34,394 nucleotides of DNA from Acidimicrobiales bacterium (GCA_036399815.1 DASWMK010000128.1:1-34394); one strand, 5' to 3'. Shown: positions 1 to 7,166, numbered from the stretch's first letter. The notes: generated by a model from the letters alone, not told the origin. Made by a program: numbers and translations.

Positions 1-1116
1 GGCCAGGACCGTGACGGTGAGCGGGTCGCCGGGCCCGGCGCCCGGCGGCGCGACCTCGGCCACGGACGCCACCTCCCGGCGCCCCCCGGGATGGCGGGCG
101 ACGTGGACGACCAGGTCGACGGCCGCCGCCAGCTGGTCGCGCACGGCCGGCAGCGGGAGGTCGACGTCGGCCATCAGGCACATGGTCTCCAGGCGCCGGA
201 GCGCGTCGGCCGGGCCGTTGGCGTGGCACGTCGACAGCGACCCCTCGTGCCCCGTGTTCATCGCCTGCACCATGTCGAGCGCCTCGGCGCCACGGACCTC
301 GCCGACGATGATGCGGTCGGGCCGCATGCGGAGGGCGTTGCGAACGAGGTCGCGCACCGTCACCCGCCCCACCCCCTCGGCGTTGGCGGGCCGGGCCTCG
401 AGCCGGACGACGTGGTCGCCCGGCAGCCGAAGCTCGGCGGCGTCCTCGACGGTGATCACCCGCTCGCCGGGCGGGATCCCGCCGGCCAGCGTGTTGAGCA
501 GGGTGGTCTTGCCGGCGCCGGTGCCACCGCTCACGATGACGTTGAGGCGGGCGGCGACGGCCCACCGCAACAGGTCGGCGACGCCGGCCGGGGCGGCGTC
601 CTCCAACGGGACGGTGCCCGACGCGAACCGTCGGATCGTCAGGCAGGGACCGTCGATGGCGAGGGGTGGGATCACGGCGTTGACGCGGGAGCCGTCGGCG
701 AGGCGGGCGTCGACCACGGGCGACAGGCGGTCGACCCGCAGGCCGAGGGGGGCGACGACCCGCTCGACGAGGTGCTCGACGGTCGGCCGGTCGACGACGA
801 CGACCGTCCGCTCCAGCGTCCCGGCCCGCTCCACCCAGACGGGGCCCGGCCCGTTCACCATCACCTCGGTCACGGTGGGGTCCTCGAGCAGCGGCTGGAG
901 CGGCCCGAGCCCGGTGGTGCGGGCGAGGACGGCGTCGACCACGGCGTCGACCTGTGGCCCGCCGAGCAGCGGGGCGGTGGCGCGCACGAGCGACGCCACG
1001 TCCGCGACGGTGGGCACGTCGCCCGTGCCGGGGCGCGACGTCGCCGCCTGCCGCTCGCGCAGCAGCCGCTGGTGGACGACGCCGGCCAGGCCGTCGAGGG
1101 GGGCGAGGGCACTCAT
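1..1116 (-). CDS. CpaF/TadA-type secretion ATPase (3' end cut by window edge)
   Basis: Hexameric ATPase of the type II/IV secretion superfamily that powers Flp/Tad pilus assembly at the cytoplasmic membrane. The 372 visible codons run from an ATG at 1116 to the window edge with no stop. A Walker A loop SGGTGAGKTT lies near residues 195-204 (Lys about 203). It is followed by the Asp box region (ITVEDAAEL), a Walker B-like stretch (DRIIVGEVRGAEALD) and the His box (MNTGHEGSLSTCHAN), which is the order expected for CpaF. The N-terminal region (VMVNGPGPVWVE) also matches the family. The start codon overlaps the stop of the upstream CpaE-like gene (ATGA), so the two are translationally coupled. 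The rest of a tad locus (TadB/TadC, pilin) would lie to the left. The family is clear; which pilus or secretion system it serves is inferred. Confidence 0.95.
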   Translation of the reverse strand, partial: MSALAPLDGLAGVVHQRLLRERQAATSRPGTGDVPTVADVASLVRATAPLLGGPQVDAVVDAVLARTTGLGPLQPLLEDPTVTEVMVNGPGPVWVERAGTLERTVVVVDRPTVEHLVERVVAPLGLRVDRLSPVVDARLADGSRVNAVIPPLAIDGPCLTIRRFASGTVPLEDAAPAGVADLLRWAVAARLNVIVSGGTGAGKTTLLNTLAGGIPPGERVITVEDAAELRLPGDHVVRLEARPANAEGVGRVTVRDLVRNALRMRPDRIIVGEVRGAEALDMVQAMNTGHEGSLSTCHANGPADALRRLETMCLMADVDLPLPAVRDQLAAAVDLVVHVARHPGGRREVASVAEVAPPGAGPGDPLTVTVLA

Positions 1117-1976
1117 GCCGCGCCTCGCAGCGAACGGGCCAGCGCCCGCGGGAGGCGGGCGGCGAGCAGCCCGGCGTCGACGGCGCGCGCCACGGCGGGG
1201 TCCCACCGGACCTCGGCGCGGACGGGAACGCCGAGGACGTCCTCGACGTCCTGGCGCCCGAGCGACCGCCCGGGCTCGTCCACGACGACGACCCCCGATG
1301 GTCGGACCGGCGCGGCGGCGGCCCGGCGGAGGGCGAGGAAGCACGGGCGCAGGACGAGGAGCGACACCGACGCCGAGGCGGCGAGCGTGAGGCCGGGGTC
1401 GCCAGGGTCGTCGGGGCCGACCGTGCCGCAGTCGGCGACGACCGGGCGGGGATCCGCCGCCAGCACGCCGGCCAGCAGGTCGGGTCGGTGCGCGATGACC
1501 CGGCGCCCGCCGGGCCGGCCGGCCGGGTGGTCGCCGGGCGGGTCGGCAGCCACGACGCCCGCCGGCACGTCGGGCCGGTGCGCGACCGCCGGGTCAGGCT
1601 GGGCGGACCTCCCACCCGCCGGCCCAGCCCGCTCGGTGGCGGCGCCGACGGCCCCACCAGCCGGGCGCCCGGGCGTCGCGCCCGTCGTGGACCACGGGTC
1701 GGCGCGGCCGGAGCCTCTCGGGAGCACGGCCAGGCCCGGGGCGGCGACGCGTTCCAGGCGGGACAGGGCGTCGGCCGGGGTGTCGGGGCCGGCGGCGAGC
1801 CAGTCGAGGACGCCGGCGCCGTCCGGTTCGGGGACGCCGAGCGCGGCGGGGACGTCGCCGGCCAGGTCGACGAGGAGCGCTCCGGCGGACGCGGAGCGGG
1901 CGAGCAGGAGGGCGAGGGCGACCGACACGACGGTGGTGCCGCACCCGCCCTTGGCGGACCAGCAGGAGATGAGCAA
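1113..1976 (-). CDS. CpaE/MinD-like P-loop ATPase of a Tad pilus locus
   Basis: ParA/MinD superfamily protein, probably the CpaE/TadZ-like localisation factor of the adjacent Tad apparatus, acting at the membrane. A deviant Walker A motif (SAKGGCGTT) lies at the extreme N-terminus and is followed by a LLVDLAGDVPAALG segment, as in CpaE and Ssd proteins. The middle is rich in Gly, Ala and Pro and weakly conserved. I prefer the TTG at 1976 because GGGGAGG sits 5 nt upstream and places the P-loop near residue 8. An in-frame GTG at 2030 would add 18 residues but has only a poor ribosome site. The stop overlaps the cpaF start by 4 nt. The gene is divergent from the HAD hydrolase at 2095. The ATPase call is firm; the CpaE assignment rests on the neighbour. 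Confidence 0.85.
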   Translation of the reverse strand: MLISCWSAKGGCGTTVVSVALALLLARSASAGALLVDLAGDVPAALGVPEPDGAGVLDWLAAGPDTPADALSRLERVAAPGLAVLPRGSGRADPWSTTGATPGRPAGGAVGAATERAGPAGGRSAQPDPAVAHRPDVPAGVVAADPPGDHPAGRPGGRRVIAHRPDLLAGVLAADPRPVVADCGTVGPDDPGDPGLTLAASASVSLLVLRPCFLALRRAAAAPVRPSGVVVVDEPGRSLGRQDVEDVLGVPVRAEVRWDPAVARAVDAGLLAARLPRALARSLRGAA

Positions 1977-2080
1977 CGAACCCTCCCCGGGCGCGCGACT
2001 AGGGGCCTCTGGGGGAAGGGCGAGCGCCACCCTACCGCACCCCTACGACACCCTCGTCCGGGGAGCGGCAGGGCCACCCC

Positions 2081-2086
2081 TAGGCT
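2081..2086 (+). promoter_or_regulatory. Leaderless -10 element TAGGCT for the HAD gene
   Basis: TAGGCT lies 8 nt before the GTG at 2095. The same hexamer at the same distance precedes several other genes here (for example at 10516 on the minus strand and at 15681). This suggests transcription begins at or next to the start codon. No convincing -35 box is visible. Confidence 0.55.
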
Positions 2087-2094
2087 CGGCCGGC

Positions 2095-3024
2095 GTGACG
2101 GCCGCCTTCTTCGACCTCGACAAGACCGTCATCGCCCGGGCCTCGATGGTCGCCTTCGGGCGCCCGCTCTACCGGGAGGGACTGATCTCCCGGTGGCTCC
2201 TGCTGCGCGCCCTCTACGGCCAGCTCGTCTACCTGTACCTGGGTGCGGACGAGGCGCGGATGGCCCGGATGCGGCGGTCGGTGCTGGCGCTGACCAAGGG
2301 CTGGGAGCAGGCGACGGTCAGCCGGATCGTGCGCGAGGCGCTGGCCGAGGTGGTCGAGCCGATCGTCTATGACGAGGCCCTCCAGCTCATCCGCGAGCAC
2401 CGGGAGGCGGGGCGGCGGGTGTACCTCGTGTCGGCGTCGCCCGAGGAGATCGTCGCCCCGCTCGCGCGCTACCTCGGCGTCGACGACATCATCGCCACCC
2501 GCGCCCGGCTCGACGGCGACGGTCGCTACTCCGGGGAGCTCGAGTTCTACGCGTTCGGGCCGTACAAGGCGGAGGCGATGGAGGCGCTGGCGGCGAGCGA
2601 GGGCATCGACCTTTCGGCCTCGTGGGCGTACTCGGACTCGGCCACCGACATCCCGATGCTCGCCTGCGTCGGGCACCCGGTGGCGGTCAACCCCGACCGC
2701 GAGCTCGCCCGGATGGCGCGGCGGGAGGGGTGGGAGGTGCGGCTCTTCGTGCGGAAGGTGCGGCTGCGGGACCGGGTGGCGATGCCGCCGCCCGGGCCGA
2801 CGGCCGCCATCGGCGGAGGGCTGGCGGCGGTCGTGGCCGGGCTCGTGGTCTGGTGGTGGGTGCGGCGGGACGACGCCGACCCGGGCGATCAGGCGGCGCG
2901 GACCTTCTTCGCGGCGAACACGGCGAGGCCGGCCAGGACGGCGAGCAGGAGGAGCTTCTTCATGGGCGCGGAGTGTAGGCAGGCGGTCGGGACGGCGTGG
3001 CGGGCGGCCCGGCGGCGCCGCTGA
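2095..3024 (+). CDS. HAD-IB family hydrolase with C-terminal membrane segment
   Basis: Haloacid dehalogenase superfamily, subclass IB, related to SerB-like phosphatases; the substrate cannot be told. Motif I is FFDLDKT with the nucleophile Asp at residue 7 and the acid/base Asp at residue 9. Motif II is VSASPEEI, and the motif III/IV acidic pair lies in YSDSATDIPML. Near residues 235-260 a hydrophobic stretch (GGGLAAVVAGLVVWWWV) followed by RR suggests a C-terminal membrane anchor, common in actinobacterial members. Start GTG 2095 was chosen because the catalytic motif follows at once and a TAGGCT box lies 8 nt upstream. The last 45 codons lie opposite a candidate small gene (2889-2963) and the tail is Arg-rich and unlike the family, so the terminal residues may not be conserved. 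Confidence 0.9.
   Translation: MTAAFFDLDKTVIARASMVAFGRPLYREGLISRWLLLRALYGQLVYLYLGADEARMARMRRSVLALTKGWEQATVSRIVREALAEVVEPIVYDEALQLIREHREAGRRVYLVSASPEEIVAPLARYLGVDDIIATRARLDGDGRYSGELEFYAFGPYKAEAMEALAASEGIDLSASWAYSDSATDIPMLACVGHPVAVNPDRELARMARREGWEVRLFVRKVRLRDRVAMPPPGPTAAIGGGLAAVVAGLVVWWWVRRDDADPGDQAARTFFAANTARPARTASRRSFFMGAECRQAVGTAWRAARRRR
2889..2963 (-). CDS. Candidate 24-residue membrane peptide
   Basis: A short reading frame starts MKKLLLLAVLAGLAVFAA and ends KKVRAA followed by TGA: one hydrophobic helix flanked by lysines. The start resembles the small actinobacterial DLW-39 family (MKKLL...KKV), but the DLW tail is absent, so this is only a likeness. A TACACT hexamer lies 8 nt before the ATG, the leaderless layout used by other genes here, which argues that it is expressed. 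The whole gene lies antisense to the 3' end of the HAD hydrolase. The hydrophobic coding could instead be a by-product of the opposite strand. Confidence 0.45.
   Translation of the reverse strand: MKKLLLLAVLAGLAVFAAKKVRAA
2972..2977 (-). promoter_or_regulatory. -10 element TACACT for the 24-residue peptide
   Basis: On the minus strand TACACT is followed by 8 nt and then the ATG at 2963. It lies inside the HAD reading frame, antisense. No -35 is obvious. Confidence 0.35.
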
Positions 3025-3116
3025 CGACGGCGCCCATTGGCGAGCGGCGAGCGGCGAGCGGCGAGCGCCCGTACCGGGGACGACGGCGCCCGTGCGGTGC
3101 GGCGAGCGGCGAGCGG
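3023..3116. repeat. CGAGCGG heptamer tandem repeat block
   Basis: CGAGCGG is repeated just under four times in tandem at 3041-3067 and returns as about two copies near 3102-3116. Each run is preceded by the same 13-mer GACGACGGCGCCC (3023-3035 and 3079-3091), giving an imperfect direct repeat of about 56 bp. It fills the gap between the HAD stop and the selenocysteine tRNA promoter. Its function is unknown; it may be a slippage-derived repeat. Confidence 0.7.
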
Positions 3117-3145
3117 GCCCTGACGGCCGCCCCCGGTCGAGGCGC

Positions 3146-3151
3146 TAGGTT
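3146..3151 (+). promoter_or_regulatory. -10 element TAGGTT for the selenocysteine tRNA
   Basis: TAGGTT is followed by exactly 7 nt and then the first base of the tRNA. At that distance initiation would fall on tRNA nucleotide +1. A poor -35 (CTGACG at 3120) is spaced 20 bp away, so promoter strength is uncertain. Confidence 0.5.
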
Positions 3152-3158
3152 CGGCGGC

Positions 3159-3254
3159 GGAGGTGTCCGGCGACCTGGTGGCGCCCCCCGCCTTCAAAGC
3201 GGGTGGTCGCAGTGATCCTGTGACGGCGGGTTCGATTCCCGTCCACCTCCGCCA
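3159..3254 (+). tRNA. selC: tRNA-Sec (anticodon UCA)
   Basis: Selenocysteine tRNA of 96 nt with encoded discriminator G and CCA. The anticodon stem CCCGC/GCGGG carries loop CUUCAAA, giving anticodon UCA at 3194-3196. The long variable arm pairs over 7 bp (GUCGCAG/CUGUGAC) around UGAUC. The T arm is GCGGG-UUCGAUU-CCCGU. The D arm is extended (GGCG...CGCC plus two further GC pairs around a bulged A, loop UGGU). The acceptor has seven perfect pairs (GGAGGUG/CACCUCC); the eighth position reads U against C and is unpaired in my fold, where bacterial tRNA-Sec usually has eight. The length, UCA anticodon and long variable arm exclude tRNA-Ser and tRNA-Leu. It implies selenoprotein synthesis, but no selA, selB or selD gene is in this window. 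Confidence 0.95.
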
Positions 3255-3288
3255 CCAGCACCCCGCCACCCGCCACCGGAACGCCGCG

Positions 3289-4257
3289 CTACGCCGCGCC
3301 CCTGCACCTCGCCCGGTGGCCGTCCCAGTCCCAGCCCGCCAGGAACTCCTCGGCGGCGGACCGGCCGTTCCCGAAGAGCAGGCGCTGGTCGGCCTCGCTC
3401 AGGTCGAAGTCGACGGAATCGACGGTGCCGGTGTCGACGAAGATCGTACGGTCCACCACGCACGGGTCGTCGAGGTGCATCTGGTCGCGCGCGTTGACCA
3501 TCGTGCGGAGCATGGCGGTGGCCAGGCCGAACGGCCCCGACACCGGCCGGGGCACCTGGTTGGCCTCGGGCCGGGCCGAGAGCTTCACGCCGAACGTCGG
3601 CCAGCGGGGCGGGCGGCCGTCGTCGCGGTCGAAGGTGTCGATCGGGAAGTTCGACAGCAGGCCGCCGTCGACGAGGGTCGACCGGGCGCCGCCCCGCCCC
3701 CGCAGCTCGACCGGCTCGTAGAAGAACGGGATCGACGCGGACGCGCGGACGGCGTCGGCCACGGGCTGCTCGTCGGGGTCGAGGCCGTACCGCGGGTAGT
3801 CCCAGGGCAGCCGCACGAGCCGGCCGCTCGACACGTCCGACGCCGTGACGACCAGCCGGTAGCGCCGCCCCTCGGGGAGCGCGGTGCCGTCGTCGTCGTC
3901 GATGCGGAGGTCGCCGAAGGTGCGCACGCCCGCCTCTCGCAGCCGGTCGTCGACCCAGCGGCGGACGGCGTCGCCCTCGAACACGCCGTTCTCGAACAGC
4001 ACCGACAGCGCCGGCCCGACGAGCGGCACCCGGTCGAGCCAGCCAGGGTCGCGGAACTGGCGGTAGTCGACGTCGTGCACGAGCTCGGCGAGCCGGTCCG
4101 CCGGCACGCCGGCGGCGACGAGCGCGCCGACGATGGCGCCGGCCGAGCTGCCGGCGACGCGCCGGAACCGGTAGCCCCGCTCGGCCAGCACGGCGACCGC
4201 GCCGACGAGGCCGATCCCCTTCACCCCGCCGCCCTCGAGCACGAGGTCGCAGTCCAT
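3289..4257 (-). CDS. Patatin-like phospholipase
   Basis: Serine lipid acyl hydrolase of the bacterial patatin family, 322 residues. The glycine-rich oxyanion region is EGGGVKGIGLVG (residues 8-19). The nucleophile elbow is GSSAG with Ser38, and the dyad aspartate is Asp197 in VDGG. These are the three signatures of the family in the right order and spacing. No signal peptide is visible, so it is probably cytoplasmic or membrane-associated. The ATG at 4257 is the first start directly before the oxyanion motif. It lies 39 nt downstream of the sigma-factor stop and could be co-transcribed with it. The natural lipid substrate cannot be read from the sequence. Confidence 0.93.
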   Translation of the reverse strand: MDCDLVLEGGGVKGIGLVGAVAVLAERGYRFRRVAGSSAGAIVGALVAAGVPADRLAELVHDVDYRQFRDPGWLDRVPLVGPALSVLFENGVFEGDAVRRWVDDRLREAGVRTFGDLRIDDDDGTALPEGRRYRLVVTASDVSSGRLVRLPWDYPRYGLDPDEQPVADAVRASASIPFFYEPVELRGRGGARSTLVDGGLLSNFPIDTFDRDDGRPPRWPTFGVKLSARPEANQVPRPVSGPFGLATAMLRTMVNARDQMHLDDPCVVDRTIFVDTGTVDSVDFDLSEADQRLLFGNGRSAAEEFLAGWDWDGHRARCRGAA

Positions 4258-4296
4258 TGCCGGGCCCGCCCGCCCCGTCGCCCGCCGGCGCTGCCG

Positions 4297-5235
4297 CTAG
4301 ACGGCCAGCAGGTCCCGCGCCCCCGTGTCGCTCGACGGGTGGCGCAGCTTCGACATGGCTCTCGCCTCGATCTGGCGGATGCGCTCCCTGGTCAGGTTGA
4401 AGTGCTCCCCGACCTCCTCGAGCGTGCGGGGCTCGCCCCGGTCCAGCCCGAAGCGGAGCTTCAGGATCTCCCGCTCGCGCTCGTCCAGCGGGGCGAGCAG
4501 GCGGGCGATCTCCTCGGGCAGCAGCGCGGTGGCCGCCACCTCGAAGGGCGACTCGGCCGAGCGGTCCTCGACCACGTCGCCGAGCTCGGCGTCGCCGTCC
4601 TCGCGCAGCGGCTCGGAGAGCGACAGCGGCTCGGCGGCGAAGCGCAGCGCCTCGGTGACCTTGTCCTCGGGCATCTCGACCTCGGCCGACAGCTCGGTGA
4701 GCGTGGCCGGGCGGCCGAGCTTCAGCTCCAGCCGGGCCCTCGCCTTCTGGAGGCGGGCCAGGGTGTCGCCGGCGTGGACGGGCAGCCGGATGGTGCGGCC
4801 GGTGTTGGCGATGCCGCGGGTGATGGCCTGGCGGATCCACCAGGTCGCGTAGGTGGAGAACTTGAAGCCCTTGCGCCAGTCGAACTTCTCGACGGCGTGC
4901 ATGAGGCCGAGGTTCCCCTCCTGGATGAGGTCGAGGAGGGGCAGCCCGGAGGCCTGGTACTTCTTCGCGATGGAGACGACGAGCCGCAGGTTGGACTGGA
5001 CGAAGGTGCGCTCGGCGTCCTCGCCCGCGCGCAGCACGCGGCGGAGCTCGCGCCGCTTGGACGCCGTGAGGTCGCGGGGCTGCCCGTCGAGCGACTGGCG
5101 GGCGGCGTTGCCCGCCTCGATCGCCTGGGCCAGGCGGACCTCGTCGTCCTTCGTGAGCAGCGGGTACTGACCGATGTCGGTGAGGTAGAGCCGGACGAGG
5201 TCTTCCTCGTCCCGCTCGACGCGCTCCTTTGGCAA
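4297..5235 (-). CDS. RNA polymerase sigma factor, SigB/HrdB-like
   Basis: Sigma-70 family protein of 312 residues, the size of actinobacterial group 2 factors (SigB, HrdB-like) and shorter than the principal factor, because the acidic N-terminal extension is absent. Region 1.2 is DLVRLYLTDIGQYPLLT. Region 2 carries NLRLVVSIAKKY, GLPLLDLIQEGNLGLMHAVE and the melting/-10 helix FSTYATWWIRQAITRGI. Regions 3 and 4 follow, with the -35-reading helix-turn-helix TLEEVGEHFNLTRERIRQIE. The start is TTG at 5235, with AGGAG 9 nt upstream and no other start before region 1.2. It is intact in every core region and could recognise the TAnnnT -10 boxes seen here. Whether it is the housekeeping or an alternative factor cannot be settled from this window. 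Confidence 0.95.
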   Translation of the reverse strand: MPKERVERDEEDLVRLYLTDIGQYPLLTKDDEVRLAQAIEAGNAARQSLDGQPRDLTASKRRELRRVLRAGEDAERTFVQSNLRLVVSIAKKYQASGLPLLDLIQEGNLGLMHAVEKFDWRKGFKFSTYATWWIRQAITRGIANTGRTIRLPVHAGDTLARLQKARARLELKLGRPATLTELSAEVEMPEDKVTEALRFAAEPLSLSEPLREDGDAELGDVVEDRSAESPFEVAATALLPEEIARLLAPLDEREREILKLRFGLDRGEPRTLEEVGEHFNLTRERIRQIEARAMSKLRHPSSDTGARDLLAV

Positions 5236-5423
5236 GGGATGAGTCTCCTGGCTGGCCGGTCAGTTGTGCGGTCGGGGCATCGGCTCGGGCGCCCACGACC
5301 GACGAGCCGCCCCAGCGGTTCGGCTCCTACGATACCGACGGGGTCAAGGGTGCCAACCCGGCCCGGCGGACCGGCGCCGCACCGGGCGTCCCCATCGGCC
5401 GGGGAGCGCCGAGCGTGAGGCGG

Positions 5424-5429
5424 TACGGT
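5424..5429 (+). promoter_or_regulatory. Leaderless -10 element TACGGT for the ABM protein
   Basis: TACGGT lies 6 nt upstream of the GTG at 5436. It sits in the 200-bp gap between the divergent sigma-factor gene and the ABM gene. The rest of that gap shows nothing I can name; a weak TATCGT on the minus strand (5334-5329) might serve the sigma gene. Confidence 0.5.
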
Positions 5430-5435
5430 CGGCTC

Positions 5436-5750
5436 GTGGCCGACGAGGTCGAGCTCGCCATCGTGACCATGGTGTTCGACGCCACCGACCCCGAAGTCCT
5501 GCTCGCCGTGCTGTCGAAGTACGTGGTGCTGTCGAGGATGCAGGCCGGGTGCAGGAACATCGACCTGTGCGCCTCGGTGACCGTGCCGGGGCGGTTCGTG
5601 GTGATCGAGAAGTGGGCGACGGCGGCCGACCAGCGGGCCCACTTCGACGCCGAGGAGACGGTGGCGATGGCGAAGGCCTGCGAGGGCCTGCTGGCCCGCC
5701 CGCCCACCATCGACCTCCTCGAGGGCCTGAGCGCGCACGACCTCCACTAG
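5436..5750 (+). CDS. Antibiotic biosynthesis monooxygenase (ABM) domain protein
   Basis: A single-domain protein of 104 residues with the dimeric ferredoxin-like ABM fold. It has an N-terminal strand ELAIVTMVFDA, a helix LLAVLSKYVVLSRMQAGC, the strand NIDLCASV, then FVVIEKWATAADQRAHF, which is the typical E-x-W-x-s core, and a last helix ending before TIDLLEGLS. Family members oxidise quinol-like or haem substrates without cofactors, or simply bind small ligands; the substrate here is unknown. The reading frame is open upstream of 5436, but the GTG there gives the normal family length and is preceded by TACGGT. It is followed by a convergent hypothetical gene across a 32-bp GC-rich gap with repeated GGCGGCCC units. 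Confidence 0.85.
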   Translation: MADEVELAIVTMVFDATDPEVLLAVLSKYVVLSRMQAGCRNIDLCASVTVPGRFVVIEKWATAADQRAHFDAEETVAMAKACEGLLARPPTIDLLEGLSAHDLH

Positions 5751-5782
5751 GCCGGGCGGCCCGGCGGCCCGGCGGCGCCGGG

Positions 5783-6331
5783 TCAGCCGGCGGCGTCGAG
5801 CGCCCGGCGGGCCTCGTCGGACAGCCGGACGACGTCGGCCCAGCGCAGCCCGTCGCCGTCCCACAGCGCGGCGAAGGCGGCGTCGGCGGCGTCGGTGAAC
5901 CCGTGCCGGTTGCGGAAGTGGTAGAGCCGGCGCTGGCGCTGGCCCCGGTACCCGAGGCGGGCCAGCCGCCCGATGCAGTAGGCGTCCCACGCGGTCGAGT
6001 GGGGCAGGGGGATGGCGTCGTCGGGGCCGGGCTCGCCGAAGCCGGGGTCGAGGCGGTCGCGCACGCGCAGCAGCAGCCGGCCGAGCGTGTCGGCCACGCC
6101 GGGCTCGGACAGCTGTCGGAAGCGGCGCGGGTCCTCGAACGCGCCGCCCTCCACCGCGACGACGAGCGGCTCGACGCTCGCCACCCTCGCCCGCCCGAGC
6201 GGCGACGACTCGTCCACCTCGACGCGGAGCGGCAGGTCGAGGCCGAGGTCGTCCAGCACCTTCTCGGCGACGGCGGCGATGCGGGCCGCGTCGAACTCGA
6301 CGTAGCCGAACGCGTCGGGCGCGACCGTCAC
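5783..6331 (-). CDS. Conserved hypothetical protein, last gene of the ferritin-like operon
   Basis: A 182-residue soluble protein that I do not recognise. It has no signal peptide, membrane helix or cysteine cluster. The N-terminus is mixed alpha/beta (FGYVEFDAARIAAVAEKVL, then LPLRVEVDESSPLGRARV). The C-terminal half is rich in Arg and aromatic residues (GYRGQRQRRLYHFRNRHG) and ends in a helical region. The GTG at 6331 was chosen because GGTGGGG lies just upstream; a GTG at 6340, 1 nt after the preceding stop, is the alternative. Tight spacing behind two ferritin-like genes suggests one operon and a shared role, perhaps as a partner or maturation factor, but that is inference only. Confidence 0.75.
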   Translation of the reverse strand: MTVAPDAFGYVEFDAARIAAVAEKVLDDLGLDLPLRVEVDESSPLGRARVASVEPLVVAVEGGAFEDPRRFRQLSEPGVADTLGRLLLRVRDRLDPGFGEPGPDDAIPLPHSTAWDAYCIGRLARLGYRGQRQRRLYHFRNRHGFTDAADAAFAALWDGDGLRWADVVRLSDEARRALDAAG

Positions 6332-6341
6332 CCGCCCCACC

Positions 6342-7166
6342 TCAGCCGCCGGGCGCCGGCGCGGCGTCCGCCCGCGCCGCACGGGAGAGCGCCGAGATCT
6401 CGTCGATCTCCGCGGTCGTGAACCCGGCCAGCTCCCGGAAGCGCCTGGCCAGCTGCACGGGGCTGTCGGCCTCCTCGCCGCGCAGCCCGTCGAAGGAGAA
6501 CAGCTTGTCGACGACGCGCTGGAACTCGAGCGCCCTGGCCCGGCGCTCGGGGTCGCGCTCGGTGAGGCGGCGCAGCCAGTCCGAGCCCATGCGGACGTGG
6601 GTGACCTCGTCGGCGAGCATCCAGTCCTCGCAGAACTCGAGCACCGGGTCGCCGCCCCGCGCGCCGAACTCGCGCATGGTGTTGAACACGTCGATGGCGA
6701 GGCCCTCGAGGGCGCGGTTGACCCCGGTGAGCCGGAGGACCGGGTCGGGGTTGCAGGACGCCTCGTAGAGGAGGGTCTGCTCGGCGAACTCGCCGATCTC
6801 GGTGCCCATCCAGTCGCCGAGCTTGGCGGAGATCTCGCAGTGCCTCGCCTCGTCCCAGCACTGGCGGGCCATGTCGAGCTTGAGCGCGAAGGGCGCCTCG
6901 TGCGGCGCCGTGCCCGTCTCGAAGTCCCAGCACGTGCGGCCGGCGCCCTCCAGGGCCTGGATCTCGCCGACGAAGATGCCGTGCATCAGCACCCGCGCCC
7001 CGTCGGGCCCGCCCCTGCGGTCCGGGGCGAGCCTCCCCTGGCGGCCGCTCCGCCGGGCCGCGGCGTCGTCGCCGGCGCGGCGGGGGTCGCGCATCCGCTC
7101 CTCCATCGGCACGCGGACGAAGCGCTCGTCCCTGGCCAGGCGCTCGACGGGGAGCGTGCGCCTCAC
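6342..7166 (-). CDS. Ferritin-like (DUF455/MiaE-like) protein
   Basis: A 274-residue protein of the ferritin-like four-helix superfamily, closest in appearance to DUF455. Candidate diiron ligands occur in two E...ExxH-type pairs: GEIQALEGAG with CWDEARHCEISAKLG in the first half, and NRALEGLAIDVFN with LADEVTHVRMGSDWL in the second. Such proteins act as diiron oxygenases or hydroxylases, or store metal; MiaE hydroxylates a tRNA base, but no tRNA-binding feature is visible here. The GTG at 7166 overlaps the stop of the upstream ferritin-like gene (GTGA), so synthesis is coupled. The first 60 residues are Arg/Asp-rich and less conserved. The fold is confident; the reaction is unknown. Confidence 0.8.
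   Translation of the reverse strand: MRRTLPVERLARDERFVRVPMEERMRDPRRAGDDAAARRSGRQGRLAPDRRGGPDGARVLMHGIFVGEIQALEGAGRTCWDFETGTAPHEAPFALKLDMARQCWDEARHCEISAKLGDWMGTEIGEFAEQTLLYEASCNPDPVLRLTGVNRALEGLAIDVFNTMREFGARGGDPVLEFCEDWMLADEVTHVRMGSDWLRRLTERDPERRARALEFQRVVDKLFSFDGLRGEEADSPVQLARRFRELAGFTTAEIDEISALSRAARADAAPAPGG

Noticed and set aside
2850-2963. Readthrough of the TGA of the 24-residue peptide as selenocysteine, given the nearby selC
   Set aside because: The residues after TGA show no redox motif or similarity, and I saw no SECIS-like hairpin with an apical loop just downstream of the TGA.
3041-3067. Heptamer repeats considered as a CRISPR array or attachment site
   Set aside because: The units are 7 bp with no spacers, and there are no cas genes or integrase nearby.
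3159-3254. The tRNA as a serine or leucine tRNA with long variable arm
   Set aside because: The anticodon is UCA, the total length is 96 nt and the variable stem is longer than in tRNA-Ser.
3163-5418. A 751-codon plus-strand frame across the patatin and sigma-factor genes
   Set aside because: Both genes are clear on the minus strand, and the frame starts inside the selenocysteine tRNA.
5751-5782. GGCGGCCC repeats between convergent genes as a terminator
   Set aside because: They are direct, not inverted, repeats and I could not draw a convincing hairpin.
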